54,581 nucleotides of DNA from Rhizobacter sp. Root1238 (GTDB lineage: Bacteria; Pseudomonadota; Gammaproteobacteria; Burkholderiales; Burkholderiaceae_C), in assembly GCF_001425825.1 (NCBI RefSeq), contig NZ_LMDM01000025.1, forward strand, positions 5,162 through 59,742, read 5' to 3'. Made by a program: the position numbers and the translations under genes. The notes beneath the pieces are model-generated. The model had not been told where the DNA came from. It did no database searches and saw only the letters and a list, made by a program, of their open reading frames with translations. The first letter of the stretch is position 1. Each line of letters opens with the position of its first letter. Of this stretch, positions 1-8,292 are shown piece after piece.

Positions 1-13
1 AGCGAGCGGTGCC

Positions 14-268
14 GGCAAAGGCGCGGGTGGGGAGGCTGTGGCGCGCCAATAAGGAGGGGGCGCCGGAGCTGGCTGGCTTCGTGGCCCCGCGCGCAGCGCG
101 TTCGTGAACTGACTGTCGCCGACTGTTTGACCACAGCGAACGAAGTGAGCGGAGGGAGTTTCGGCGACGGGCCGTGAAGCCAGCCAGCGGAGGGAAGTCC
201 TCGGCCCCCCAGGGGGCCGAGGACCGCCCCCGACGGCGCGCCACAGCCTCCCCACCCGCGCCTTTGCC
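14..268 (+). repeat. Structured repeat with 34-bp terminal inverted repeats, left copy
   Basis: Positions 14-47 and 235-268 are perfect 34-bp inverted repeats that begin GGCAAAGGCG. Inside are further nested complementary arms: 56-62 with 225-231, 68-87 with 169-188 (two G-T pairs), hairpin 88-92/96-100, 115-122 with 161-168, and hairpin 197-209/212-224. Together they fold on paper into a branched, cloverleaf-like form using most of the bases. A near-identical copy in reverse orientation starts at 54345. No credible coding sequence or target-site duplication is visible. The element starts 23 bp beyond the stop codon of the minus-strand polysaccharide operon. It resembles MITE or Correia-type elements in design, but I do not recognise the family; a role as terminator or RNA stabiliser is inference. 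Confidence 0.9.
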
Positions 269-291
269 ACAAGCAAGAACAACAACGCAAC

Positions 292-1452
292 TCACGCCAA
301 AACCTCCGCCCGCATCGAAGAAGCCTTCACCGGCTCGTTCTTGCACAGCCGCTCGATCTGCTGGTACATCTCCCAGGCCGTCACGTAGTGCAGCGAGAAC
401 CCCGGCCGGTCGCGAAAGCGCTTCGCAAGCTCGGTCCACATGCGCTGCATGCCGCCGTCGAGCAGCGCGCCCGCGGTGCGCTCCTCGGCGCCGTGCGTGT
501 GCACCTTGATGAACAGGTGGTTCTCGGCACCTTCGATGCCGATGGCGGCCCGCTCCCACAGCGCAATGCGCGCCGCGGTCGGCAGCGCGTCGGCCGAGAT
601 CTCGCTCGACTCGATGCGCGGCATGATGCCGGCCTTGCGGTCGCTCCAGTTCAGCGCCAGCGGGCCCTGCACCATCAGCAGCTCCTTGCGCTGCAGCCAG
701 TCGCCGACGCGCGCATCGCGGCCGTGGTCGTGCGACTTGCAGCAACCCGCTTCGCCGTGCGCGAAGTAGATCGAGTTGATCTTGCTCGTCTGCGTGTCGC
801 TCGGCGCCGACGGCAGCGTCATGTCCATGCGGCAACCGGTCTCGTGCAGCACGTCCAGCTCGTTGTCCACGCCGCACCAGCGGCCGTCGGGCCGCGAGTT
901 GTCGAGCGCCCAGTTGCCGTGGATGAAGGCGTACAGCACCTGGCCCGTCACCGGGTCCTTGCGCAGCAGGCCATGCCGCTCGTGCAGCAGCGTCGTGAAG
1001 CCGGTCAGCGTCTTGCGCAGGTTCTCCGCCGTGTCGTTGTCGTGGTGCAGGTGCACCTCCACGTCGCCGAAGCCGCGCCGGCACAGGTCGGCCAGCTGGT
1101 CGAGGATCACCTCGTCGTACTCCTCCTCGGGGTAGAAGAACGAATGCTGCGGATGGCGCCCGTTGCTGTCGGTGTGCTCGGCCGCGATCGTCGGGTAGCG
1201 GTCCATCCAGCGATCGACGCGCGCGCGCGCGGTCGCGAGGTCGGGCTTGTGCCAGAACGGCTCGTAGTGGTCGGCGAAGCAGAAGTGCACATGCGTGTGC
1301 GCTGCGTTGCGCCCACGCAGCCGGCGCGGCCATTGCCGCAGGTAGCTCGCGATCCACTGGTCCATGTGGCGCGAGCGCAGCAGGCGCCAGACCACGCCGG
1401 CCCCCGCGGCGATGACGACGACGGCTACGAGCAACACGAGCGCGACCATCAT
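292..1452 (-). CDS. Unrecognised His-rich membrane-anchored protein of polysaccharide operon
   Basis: This 386-aa protein has one N-terminal membrane segment (about residues 2-22) and then a soluble domain. Conspicuous motifs are HTHVHF (52-57), ADHYEPFW (60-67), HSFFYPEEEY (103-112) and VEVHLHHDND (131-140). Such His/Asp/Glu clusters suggest a metal-dependent hydrolase or carbohydrate esterase, but I do not recognise a named family, so the function is open. The start at 1452 is chosen because its ATG overlaps the stop codon of the glycosyltransferase upstream in an ATGA arrangement, so translation is probably coupled. It is the last gene of the seven-gene minus-strand operon, and its stop lies 23 bp before the structured repeat. 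A role in modifying or releasing the polysaccharide is inferred from context only. Confidence 0.85.
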   Translation of the reverse strand: MMVALVLLVAVVVIAAGAGVVWRLLRSRHMDQWIASYLRQWPRRLRGRNAAHTHVHFCFADHYEPFWHKPDLATARARVDRWMDRYPTIAAEHTDSNGRHPQHSFFYPEEEYDEVILDQLADLCRRGFGDVEVHLHHDNDTAENLRKTLTGFTTLLHERHGLLRKDPVTGQVLYAFIHGNWALDNSRPDGRWCGVDNELDVLHETGCRMDMTLPSAPSDTQTSKINSIYFAHGEAGCCKSHDHGRDARVGDWLQRKELLMVQGPLALNWSDRKAGIMPRIESSEISADALPTAARIALWERAAIGIEGAENHLFIKVHTHGAEERTAGALLDGGMQRMWTELAKRFRDRPGFSLHYVTAWEMYQQIERLCKNEPVKASSMRAEVLA

Positions 1453-2612
1453 CGCTGCGCCTTTCGCCAGCTCGTGCCCTGCTTGCCGGTCACGAAGCGC
1501 ACGAAGCCGAGCAGCGCGGCCAGGTTCATCGTGCAGAAATAGAAAGGCACGTACAGCGCCGTCGGCAGCGGCCCGCGCCGCAGCCTGAGCCAGCCGGCCC
1601 AGGCGGTGCCGTAGAACAGCAGCTGCAGCACCACCAGCACCTGGTAGGCCGCCTCGCCGGTCGCGGCCAGCCACAGCGAGCCGATCGCGATCGCCACCAG
1701 GAACAGCGGCACCAGGTAGCGCAGCACCTTGTGCGACACGTACGCGAGCGCGAACCACGACAGCGGCGGCAGCAGCCGGCGCCATTGCTGCGCGATGGTC
1801 TGGAAGCCGCCCGCCACCATGCGCACCTTGACGAAGAAGTCGTCCTCGATGCGGATCGACGCGTACTCGGTGGAACGCGCCGCCGGCTCGTAGAGGATGC
1901 GCTTGTGCTGGTCGACGATGTCGAAGGTGATCTGCGCGTCGTCGTTGATGATGTGCTCGGCAATCGGCCGCCACAGCCCGCGGCGCATCGCGAAGATCTC
2001 GCCGTCGGCATTGGTGATCGAGCCGATCTGCCCCTCGGCCAGCTTGATCGCCGATTCGTAGCGCCAGTACAGCCCGTCGCCGACGCTGCTCTCGCGGTCG
2101 CCGGCCTCGCGGATCTGCTTGACGCCGCAGACGCCGCCCACCGCCGGGTCGGCGAAGTGCTGCACCAGCGCCTTCAGCGCGTCGCGGTTGAAGTCGTTGT
2201 TGGCATCGGAGAACACCACGATCTCGCCGGTGGCCGCCGCGACGCCGCGGTTCAGTGCGGCCGTCTTGCCGCGCCGCGGCGCCTGGTGCATCGACACCAC
2301 GCCGCGGTCGGCATGGCGCGACACGATCTGCGGCGTGCTGTCGCTCGACCCGTCGGAGACGACGATCAGCTCGATCGGGTGCGGGTAGTCGAGCGCCAGC
2401 GAGTTGAGGATCTTGCCCTCGATCACGCGCTCTTCGTTGTACGCGGCGATCAGCAACGTGACACGCGGCCATTGCGCGGCACCTTCGGGCGTCGCGGGAT
2501 AACGCGCCGCGGCGCCCCGGCCGCGCCAGCGCGCGATCAGCAGCACCAGCACCGGGTAGACCGCATAGTGGTACAGCACCGCGGCAATGCTCAGCAGGAC
2601 GATCGGTTTCAT
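1449..2612 (-). CDS. Family 2 glycosyltransferase, membrane-bound
   Basis: The 387-aa protein has an N-terminal membrane helix, a GT-A catalytic domain and about three C-terminal membrane helices. Visible GT2 features are LIAAYNEE, the VVSDGSSDST nucleotide-binding strand, the acidic FSDANN motif (DXD equivalent), an NADGE acceptor-side motif and a late QQWRR motif of processive-type enzymes. Such enzymes transfer sugars from nucleotide donors to a lipid-linked or growing glycan at the inner membrane. I took the start at 2612 (MKPIVLL), which begins directly at the first membrane helix; upstream in-frame codons give a Cys/Arg-rich tail typical of frame shadow. Its stop overlaps the start of the next gene. 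The sugar specificity cannot be read from sequence. Confidence 0.92.
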   Translation of the reverse strand: MKPIVLLSIAAVLYHYAVYPVLVLLIARWRGRGAAARYPATPEGAAQWPRVTLLIAAYNEERVIEGKILNSLALDYPHPIELIVVSDGSSDSTPQIVSRHADRGVVSMHQAPRRGKTAALNRGVAAATGEIVVFSDANNDFNRDALKALVQHFADPAVGGVCGVKQIREAGDRESSVGDGLYWRYESAIKLAEGQIGSITNADGEIFAMRRGLWRPIAEHIINDDAQITFDIVDQHKRILYEPAARSTEYASIRIEDDFFVKVRMVAGGFQTIAQQWRRLLPPLSWFALAYVSHKVLRYLVPLFLVAIAIGSLWLAATGEAAYQVLVVLQLLFYGTAWAGWLRLRRGPLPTALYVPFYFCTMNLAALLGFVRFVTGKQGTSWRKAQR

Positions 2613-2640
2613 CTCGGGGTCGTTCTCGTCATTCGTTTCA

Positions 2641-4389
2641 TCAGCCCAACGGGTGCGCCGCCGCGCGCGCCGCCGGCGCACCGGGCAGCACGCTGGCCAG
2701 CGCCGCCGGCATCGGCGAGCGCAGCAGCAGTTCGACACAGCTCTCGATCAGCGCATTCAGCTCGGCACTCGCCTGCGTGGACCACTGGCCGTGCCAGCGG
2801 CAGCCGATGTGGTGCACGACGACCAGCGTCCGCAGCACCGGCACCAGCCGCTCCGGCAGCCGCGTCGCGCGCCAGTACTCGGCCTCGACCGCCAGCTCGT
2901 TCGGGCTCACCCGGCCCGTCAACAGCGCGCGCGCCGCCTGCAGCCAGCTCTCGCCGCCCAGCATGCGGTTGTACGTCAGCAGGTAGGCCATGTCGATGTA
3001 CGGCAGGCCGCACAGCATCGCATGCTCCCAGTCGATCACGCCGGTGATCTCGCAGGTCTGCGGGTCGTACATCACGTTCTCGATCTTGAAATCGCCGTGG
3101 CTGCAGACATCCAGCCACACATGGCCGAGCACGTGCTCGCGCATGTGCTGCGCGAGCCGCTGCAGCGCTGCAGCGGACTGCGGGTTGCGCAGCAGGGCCG
3201 AGTCGAAGATCGGTTGCAGGCTGGTCTCCCAGGCCTCGTCGTCCATCACGCGCTTCACGCAGGTCACCTCGTGCAGCGCCAGCAGGAAACGCTGCGCAGT
3301 GCGCGTCACGCGATCGAGCCCCGGCACCGGCGCATCGGCGGTCACGCCGCGCATGTGCTGCAGCACGAAGCAGTCGTTGCCGTCGAGCTTGAAGCGGTCG
3401 AGCACGCGCGGCAGCAGCACGCCCAGGTGCGCCGGCAGCATCGCATGCAGGCGGCGCAGGCTCTCGGCCTCCTGCACGCGGCGCGCCACCGCCAGCGGGT
3501 CGCGCGTGACGACGACCACGCGCGAGGTCTCGCGGTCGGAATCGGGCCGGAAGGTCGCGATCACCTTGCCGCTCAGCAGCACCAGGTACTGCACCCACTG
3601 GAACTGGCTGCCGCCGGCCTGCAGCGTCAGGGCGACCGCATCGATCAGCCCCGGCTGCGGGTCGCCGATCCAGCCCACCGCCGCCAGCGCCGGCGCGAAC
3701 CAGCGCGCGGCGCGCGGGCCCCACAGCCATTGCTTGATGCGCTCGCGCGTCAGGCCCTGGTTCTTGGTCGGCAGGTAGCCGGTGGGTGCGATGGCCTCGC
3801 TGATGCCGGCGTATTCGTTCAGCAGCAGCGGGTGCACGCGCGGCGCGCGCACGCCCAGGCGGCGCAGCTGCGACGCGAGCGTGAACCACGGCCAGGCGCT
3901 CGTGCCGCGCCGCAGGCCGCTGGCCAGGCGCTCGCGGCTCAGGCCGAAGCGGTTCGGCGTGGCCAGCAGCACGAAGGCACCGTCGCGCAGCAGCGGGCGC
4001 GCATGCGCCAGCAGCCGGCCCAGGCCGCCGCGCACCTTGGCCAGCGCGCGGCCGCTCAGGTCGCTGACGACCAGGCCGTCGAACGCGATCGGCGCGGCCC
4101 GCTGCAGGTCGTCGAGCGCGATCACCTCCACATGCGACCAGCCGTGCGCCCGCACGCGCTGCGCGAGTTCGTCGGCGCTGCGGCCGTCGGCGGCCAGCAC
4201 GCGCACGCGCGCGCAGCGCTGCGCCAGCGCGGTGACCGCCGGGCCGCCGTCGTCGAGGCAGACGACCGAGCGGCCGCCCAGCGGCCCGACCAGCAGCTCC
4301 CAGCCCTCTTGCCAGGGCGGGGCGTTGTGCAGGTCGGCCGGCTGCGAGATCGACGGCGACGTCAGGGGCGGGATCGCGAGCTCGGCCAT
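2641..4389 (-). CDS. Methyltransferase-like / phosphotransferase (APH-like) fusion protein
   Basis: This 582-aa protein shows two parts. The N-terminal ~200 residues have a degenerate class I SAM-methyltransferase pattern (VVCLDDGG, then FDGLVVSDL and an LLATPN strand). The C-terminal half is an aminoglycoside/choline kinase-like fold with HGDFKIEN (Brenner-type catalytic loop) and GVIDWEHA (metal-binding Asp). The family phosphorylates small hydroxylated substrates using ATP. In a polysaccharide operon the likely substrate is a sugar, lipid carrier or glycan end, but this is inference; the methyltransferase part may be inactive because the glycine-rich loop is weak. The ATG at 4389 overlaps the stop of the deacetylase upstream (ATGA). 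It ends 28 bp before the glycosyltransferase start. Confidence 0.85.
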   Translation of the reverse strand: MAELAIPPLTSPSISQPADLHNAPPWQEGWELLVGPLGGRSVVCLDDGGPAVTALAQRCARVRVLAADGRSADELAQRVRAHGWSHVEVIALDDLQRAAPIAFDGLVVSDLSGRALAKVRGGLGRLLAHARPLLRDGAFVLLATPNRFGLSRERLASGLRRGTSAWPWFTLASQLRRLGVRAPRVHPLLLNEYAGISEAIAPTGYLPTKNQGLTRERIKQWLWGPRAARWFAPALAAVGWIGDPQPGLIDAVALTLQAGGSQFQWVQYLVLLSGKVIATFRPDSDRETSRVVVVTRDPLAVARRVQEAESLRRLHAMLPAHLGVLLPRVLDRFKLDGNDCFVLQHMRGVTADAPVPGLDRVTRTAQRFLLALHEVTCVKRVMDDEAWETSLQPIFDSALLRNPQSAAALQRLAQHMREHVLGHVWLDVCSHGDFKIENVMYDPQTCEITGVIDWEHAMLCGLPYIDMAYLLTYNRMLGGESWLQAARALLTGRVSPNELAVEAEYWRATRLPERLVPVLRTLVVVHHIGCRWHGQWSTQASAELNALIESCVELLLRSPMPAALASVLPGAPAARAAAHPLG

Positions 4390-5405
4390 CAGACGAAGAT
4401 TCCGGGAAAGGTCATGCGGGCCATGAACAGGGGGTGCGGGATGTAGCGCTCGACCGCGATGCGCTTCAGCGCGAAACGGTCGGCGCAGCTCGGGTCGTTG
4501 ACGCCGTCGATGTAGGCCAGCGCGGCACGGTAGCCGCATTCCTTCGCGATCGCGACGACGCGGTCGTTGAAGGTGTAGGTCTTGCCGACCGGATACGCCA
4601 GCAGGTCGGCGCTCTGGCCGGTCTCGCGGCGGATGGTCTCGCGCGACTGCGACAGCTCGAAGCGCACGCGCTCCTCGGTCTGCATCGACAGCACCGGGTG
4701 GGTGACGGTGTGCGAGCCGAACTCGATGCCGTGCCGGGTCATCTCGCGCACCTGGTCCCAGTTCAGCGCCGACGCGGGCGCCGCATCGGCCGGCGCGGCA
4801 TGGTGGCCGAGCAGCGCCTCCAGCTCCTGCAGCGCGTCGCGGCGGCGGTCGTCGGCCAGGCGCTTCAGCACCGACAGCAGCCGGTCGGAGGCGGCACGGC
4901 GCGACGCCACGTCGGACAGCTGCAGCGTCACGTCGGCCAGCGGCAGCCGGAGCAGGCCGGCGGGTGCGCAGAACAGCAGCGTCGACACCCGGTCGAACCA
5001 GAACGGGTCGCGGCTGCCGATGTACAGCGTCGACAGGAAGATGGTCGCCGGCACGTTCATCTCGCGCAGCAGCGGGAAGGCGTGGGTGTAGTTGTCGAGG
5101 TGGCCGTCGTCGAAGGTGATCGCGACACTGCGCGGCGGCAGCGCCCGGCCGCGCTCGATCGCGTCCATCGCGTTCGACAGCCCGATCGGGTTCCAGTGCT
5201 CGCGCAGGAAGCTGAGCTGGCGGCGGAATTCGGCCACGCTCGCGCTGATGAGCTCGGGGTCGGCCGCGAAGCGGGATTCGTCGGCCAGGTCCTGGATGCG
5301 GTGGTACGCGAGGATGGTCAGCCCGCGCGGCCCGCTGCGCAGGCGCGCACGGGTCACCCCGGCCCTCTCCAGCCATCTCGCCAGCATTGCCTGCTTGCCG
5401 CCCAT
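4389..5405 (-). CDS. Polysaccharide deacetylase (NodB family)
   Basis: The 338-aa protein carries the NodB homology domain: an ILAYHRI strand near residue 30, the AITFDDGHLDNY metal/catalytic motif, SHTVTHPVLS with the His-x3-His metal ligands, and LAYPVGKTYTFND. The family removes N- or O-acetyl groups from glycans using a divalent metal. No signal peptide is seen, which suggests action on the cytoplasmic side or on lipid-linked intermediates. The start at 5405 is backed by a GAGGGGA ribosome binding site a few bases upstream. It is followed with a 1-base overlap by the methyltransferase/kinase fusion and preceded by the O-antigen ligase-like gene 23 bp away. Confidence 0.93.
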   Translation of the reverse strand: MGGKQAMLARWLERAGVTRARLRSGPRGLTILAYHRIQDLADESRFAADPELISASVAEFRRQLSFLREHWNPIGLSNAMDAIERGRALPPRSVAITFDDGHLDNYTHAFPLLREMNVPATIFLSTLYIGSRDPFWFDRVSTLLFCAPAGLLRLPLADVTLQLSDVASRRAASDRLLSVLKRLADDRRRDALQELEALLGHHAAPADAAPASALNWDQVREMTRHGIEFGSHTVTHPVLSMQTEERVRFELSQSRETIRRETGQSADLLAYPVGKTYTFNDRVVAIAKECGYRAALAYIDGVNDPSCADRFALKRIAVERYIPHPLFMARMTFPGIFV

Positions 5406-5428
5406 GGTGTCCCCTCGCTCCGTGACTG

Positions 5429-6700
5429 CTAGTAGTACCCCATGATGAACACCTTGAAGGCCATGTAGTACGCGACCTGGAAGGCCACGATGATCATGAA
5501 GTCCTTGCGGGTGAATCCCACGGGTTGTGTGGTGAAGCGGCCCACCGCGGCCGTCATTCCCAGGAGGAAATACATGATCTCCGTCTCGAGCGAGACGAAG
5601 AGCGAACTGATCAGGTAGCCGGACAGGCTCATCAGCACCGCGAGCAGCGCCTGCCGCTCGGTCGGGTCGGTGGCTTCCCTGAGCCGCACGACGATGTGCT
5701 TGATGCCCATGTAGATGACCGCGATCCACAGGAACATGCCGGGGAAGCCGGTCTCGCCCATCGCCTCCAGCGCCGAGTTGTGCGCGACCAGCTTGCGGGT
5801 GTAGATGGCGAAGTTGCCCTTGCCGACGCCGAACAGCGGGCTCTCCTGCACCATCTGCAGCCCCATCGCCCACATCTCGACGCGGCCCTGGGCCGAGTTG
5901 TTCGAATCCTTGGTCTCGGTCAGGTACGACGGCGCCGCGGCCAGCGCGATGCCGCCGCAGGCCGCCGCGAGCACCAGCTTGCCCAGGCTGATCTTGAAGC
6001 GCGACACGATGAACATGCCGACCATCGCCGCGGTGGCCAGGATGCCGCCGCGCGAGCCGGTGTAGAAGGCCGCCAGCAGCAGCGGGAAGGTCAGCCCGAC
6101 GGCGGCGACCAAGCGCAGCCACAGCGCATACGGGCTCACCATGTACTGGAACGCGAACGGCGCGGCGGCGGTGAACATCACGCAGAACACGCCCGGGCCG
6201 TCGAAGATGCCGATCCAGCGGATGCGCGACTTCAGCCCGATCGACGATGCCGAGCCGTCGATCCACGCGAAGCTCTGTCCGGCCCAGCCGAGGCCCTCGG
6301 GGTTGTTCATGTGCTGGATGCCTTCGATCGCGATCAGCAGCGCGAGCGCGATCAGCGCATAGCCGGTGCGCTTCAGGTCGGTCACGTCGCTGATGGTCGC
6401 GCTGACGAGGCGGTACACCAGGAACAGCTTCGCGTAGTAGACGAGGTAGAACTGGCCGATGTCGGTCAGGCCGGCGACCATCACGCTGAGGAAGATCCAG
6501 ACGTACATCAGCAGGAAGAAGTAGTCCTGCGTGCGGAAGCGGAACACCTCGCCGAAGCGGCCGCGCGACGCCAGCACGATGACCCACATCGGGTAGACGA
6601 TGTAGTCGACGCGCAGCCCGAGCAGCGGCGACCACCACAGCTGCGGCGCGACCAGCAGGCTGCCGAGGAACAGCCAGATCGGGAGGACCGCGAAGCTCAT
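5429..6700 (-). CDS. O-antigen ligase / Wzy-type polysaccharide polymerase
   Basis: The 423-aa protein is almost entirely hydrophobic, with about ten to twelve membrane helices and a periplasmic loop (about residues 150-185 and 270-320). The FYTGSRGGIL segment followed by the GRVEMWAMGLQMV and LFGVGKGNF motifs matches the Wzy_C (O-antigen ligase/polymerase) superfamily, including the HNSALEAMGETG loop. Such proteins join lipid-linked repeat units or ligate glycan to an acceptor on the periplasmic face. Ligase and polymerase cannot be separated by sequence alone. Its start codon directly abuts an 82-bp repeat (6701-6782) that supplies the GAGGGG ribosome binding site inside a hairpin, so its translation may be structurally controlled. 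Confidence 0.9.
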   Translation of the reverse strand: MSFAVLPIWLFLGSLLVAPQLWWSPLLGLRVDYIVYPMWVIVLASRGRFGEVFRFRTQDYFFLLMYVWIFLSVMVAGLTDIGQFYLVYYAKLFLVYRLVSATISDVTDLKRTGYALIALALLIAIEGIQHMNNPEGLGWAGQSFAWIDGSASSIGLKSRIRWIGIFDGPGVFCVMFTAAAPFAFQYMVSPYALWLRLVAAVGLTFPLLLAAFYTGSRGGILATAAMVGMFIVSRFKISLGKLVLAAACGGIALAAAPSYLTETKDSNNSAQGRVEMWAMGLQMVQESPLFGVGKGNFAIYTRKLVAHNSALEAMGETGFPGMFLWIAVIYMGIKHIVVRLREATDPTERQALLAVLMSLSGYLISSLFVSLETEIMYFLLGMTAAVGRFTTQPVGFTRKDFMIIVAFQVAYYMAFKVFIMGYY

Positions 6701-6782
6701 GACAGCCCCTCGCCCGATGGGTACATCGGTCGATCCCCCGAGGGGATGCGGGCCGGCTTGGGAGCGGCCCGGCGCTCGGCCC
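6701..6782 (-). repeat. Intercistronic 82-bp repeat carrying a hairpin-sequestered RBS, copy A
   Basis: This stretch matches 12921-13002 with only about four or five differences over 82 bp; the identity continues through the adjacent ATG and second codon (6695-6700). It lies between the flippase stop and the start of the polymerase gene. On the minus strand it contains a nested hairpin: arms 6706-6712 and 6739-6745 (CCCCTCG type) enclosing arms 6714-6719 and 6724-6729 (CCGATG). The GAGGGG in the outer arm is five bases upstream of the start codon, so the ribosome binding site is paired in the folded form. A regulatory role is inference. Confidence 0.85.
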
Positions 6783-6785
6783 GCC

Positions 6786-8279
6786 TCATGCTGCCGCTCC
6801 GCTCGGCCGGCCCAGGCGCTGCATCAGCTTCGCGCGCGCCGCGGCCAGCTCGGCCGGCTCGATCACGCGCGTCGCGACGATGCCGACCAGGAACGCGGCG
6901 CCGAGCACGAAGCGCAGCGGCAGGCTCCACAGCAGCGGCAGCTGGTCGGCGAGCTGGCCGGCGACCGCGACGGCGACCACCAGCGCGAGCAGCGTCGCGA
7001 GCTTGCGCCATTCGTAGTGCACCGGGAAGAAGCGCTGGCTGATGCGGTCGGTCATCACCACCGAGACGATCGAGACGCCGAGCACCGACAGGCAGGCGCC
7101 GAGGATGCCGAAGGCCCAGATCAGCGGCACGCCCAGCACCAGGCCGGCGATGCAGGCGGCGAGCGCGATGTGGAAGATGCTGCTGGATTGCTTCTGGTAG
7201 TAGATGCCGGTCTGCAGCGGGTAGGTCAGCACCTGCAGCACCGCGGCGCCGACCAGCCACGGCAGGTAGCGTGCGGCTTCCCAGTAGGCCGGCGCGGCGA
7301 TCAGGCGCAGCGCGTCGCCGGCGAACAGCACGATGGCTAGCCCGATCAGCGACAGGATCACCGCCAGGTAGCGCACCACCTGGGCCTGGATGGTGCCGGC
7401 GTCGTCGCGCTCCATGATCGTGAAGCGGAACGCGCCATAGGCCCGGTTGATCGGCTCGCCGACCAGGTCGGACGCGAGCTTCGACAGCTTCAGCGCCAGC
7501 GCATAGATGCCCAGCGCCTCCAGCGACACCATCGATTGCAGCAGGAAGCGGTCGGCGGTGCTCGCGACGATGCCGACCATCGTGGTCCACAGCAGCGGCA
7601 GGCTGTAGCGCAGCACCGGCATCAGCTTGGCCCATTCGAAGCGCAGCCCGCAGTCGCGCAACGTCACCCACGACAGCACCGCGAAGCCGAGCGCGACGGT
7701 CAGGCAGTTGCCGGCCATCACGCCTTCGACGCCGGCGTTGAAGTGCATCAGCGCGACCGAGTTGGCGATCACCTGCACCACCAGCTTCACGAACGAGACG
7801 ACGATGAACAGCATCGAGCGCTCGACCGCGCGCACATAGGCCAGGCCGACCTGCGACGCGAGCTCGAACACGATGGTGGCGAGCATCCAGTGCATCGCGC
7901 CGCCGAGGTTCGACAGGCCCTGGCCCTTGAACAGCCAGCCGGCCAGCGGCGTCGAGAACAGCGCGACGATGAGCACGCCGATGGTGGAGATCGCGATCGA
8001 CGCCAGCAGGTTGGTGCTGACCACCGAGCGGCGGTCGGCGGCGTCCTTGTAGTCGAAGTAGAAGCGCAGCGTCGCATGCGCGATGCCGACGCCGAGCACG
8101 CCGGACACCACCGACGAGACCAGGTACAGCGTCTCGAGCGTGCCGTACTCGGCCGGCGTCAGCAGCCGGGTGTAGATCGGCAGCAGCAGGAATGCGCCGA
8201 CGCGGTTCAGCGCATTCCCGATGGCATAGATGCCCGAGTGCTTGAAGAAGCGGCCGACTTCCTTGGAGGTGGAGGACAT
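6786..8279 (-). CDS. Polysaccharide flippase, Wzx/MATE-like (MOP superfamily)
   Basis: The 497-aa protein has about 12-14 membrane helices and the N-terminal pattern GIYAIGNALNRVGAFLLLPIYTRLLTPAEYG, typical in character of the oligosaccharide flippase family (quoted here by its key residues N-R-G-F-LLP and T-EYG). Members move undecaprenyl-linked repeat units across the inner membrane. The start at 8279 (MSSTSKE) is preferred; an in-frame ATG at 8312 would add 11 residues and overlap the acyltransferase stop, and neither has a clear ribosome binding site. It lies 13 bp after the acyltransferase and is followed by the intercistronic repeat. With the polymerase next door it suggests a Wzx/Wzy-type export pathway. 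Confidence 0.9.
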   Translation of the reverse strand: MSSTSKEVGRFFKHSGIYAIGNALNRVGAFLLLPIYTRLLTPAEYGTLETLYLVSSVVSGVLGVGIAHATLRFYFDYKDAADRRSVVSTNLLASIAISTIGVLIVALFSTPLAGWLFKGQGLSNLGGAMHWMLATIVFELASQVGLAYVRAVERSMLFIVVSFVKLVVQVIANSVALMHFNAGVEGVMAGNCLTVALGFAVLSWVTLRDCGLRFEWAKLMPVLRYSLPLLWTTMVGIVASTADRFLLQSMVSLEALGIYALALKLSKLASDLVGEPINRAYGAFRFTIMERDDAGTIQAQVVRYLAVILSLIGLAIVLFAGDALRLIAAPAYWEAARYLPWLVGAAVLQVLTYPLQTGIYYQKQSSSIFHIALAACIAGLVLGVPLIWAFGILGACLSVLGVSIVSVVMTDRISQRFFPVHYEWRKLATLLALVVAVAVAGQLADQLPLLWSLPLRFVLGAAFLVGIVATRVIEPAELAAARAKLMQRLGRPSGAAA

Positions 8280-8292
8280 GGGAAGGGCAGGG

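Noticed and set aside
174-509. Reading frames crossing the structured repeat (starting MKPASGGK at both ends)
   Set aside because: Their shared residues are only translations of the repeat; the frames run on as Ala/Arg/Pro-rich shadow of the neighbouring genes, with no ribosome binding site.
4389-6638. The 749-aa minus-strand frame read as one long protein
   Set aside because: Only its last 338 codons, from ATG 5405, carry the deacetylase; the upstream part is a frame shadow of the polymerase gene.
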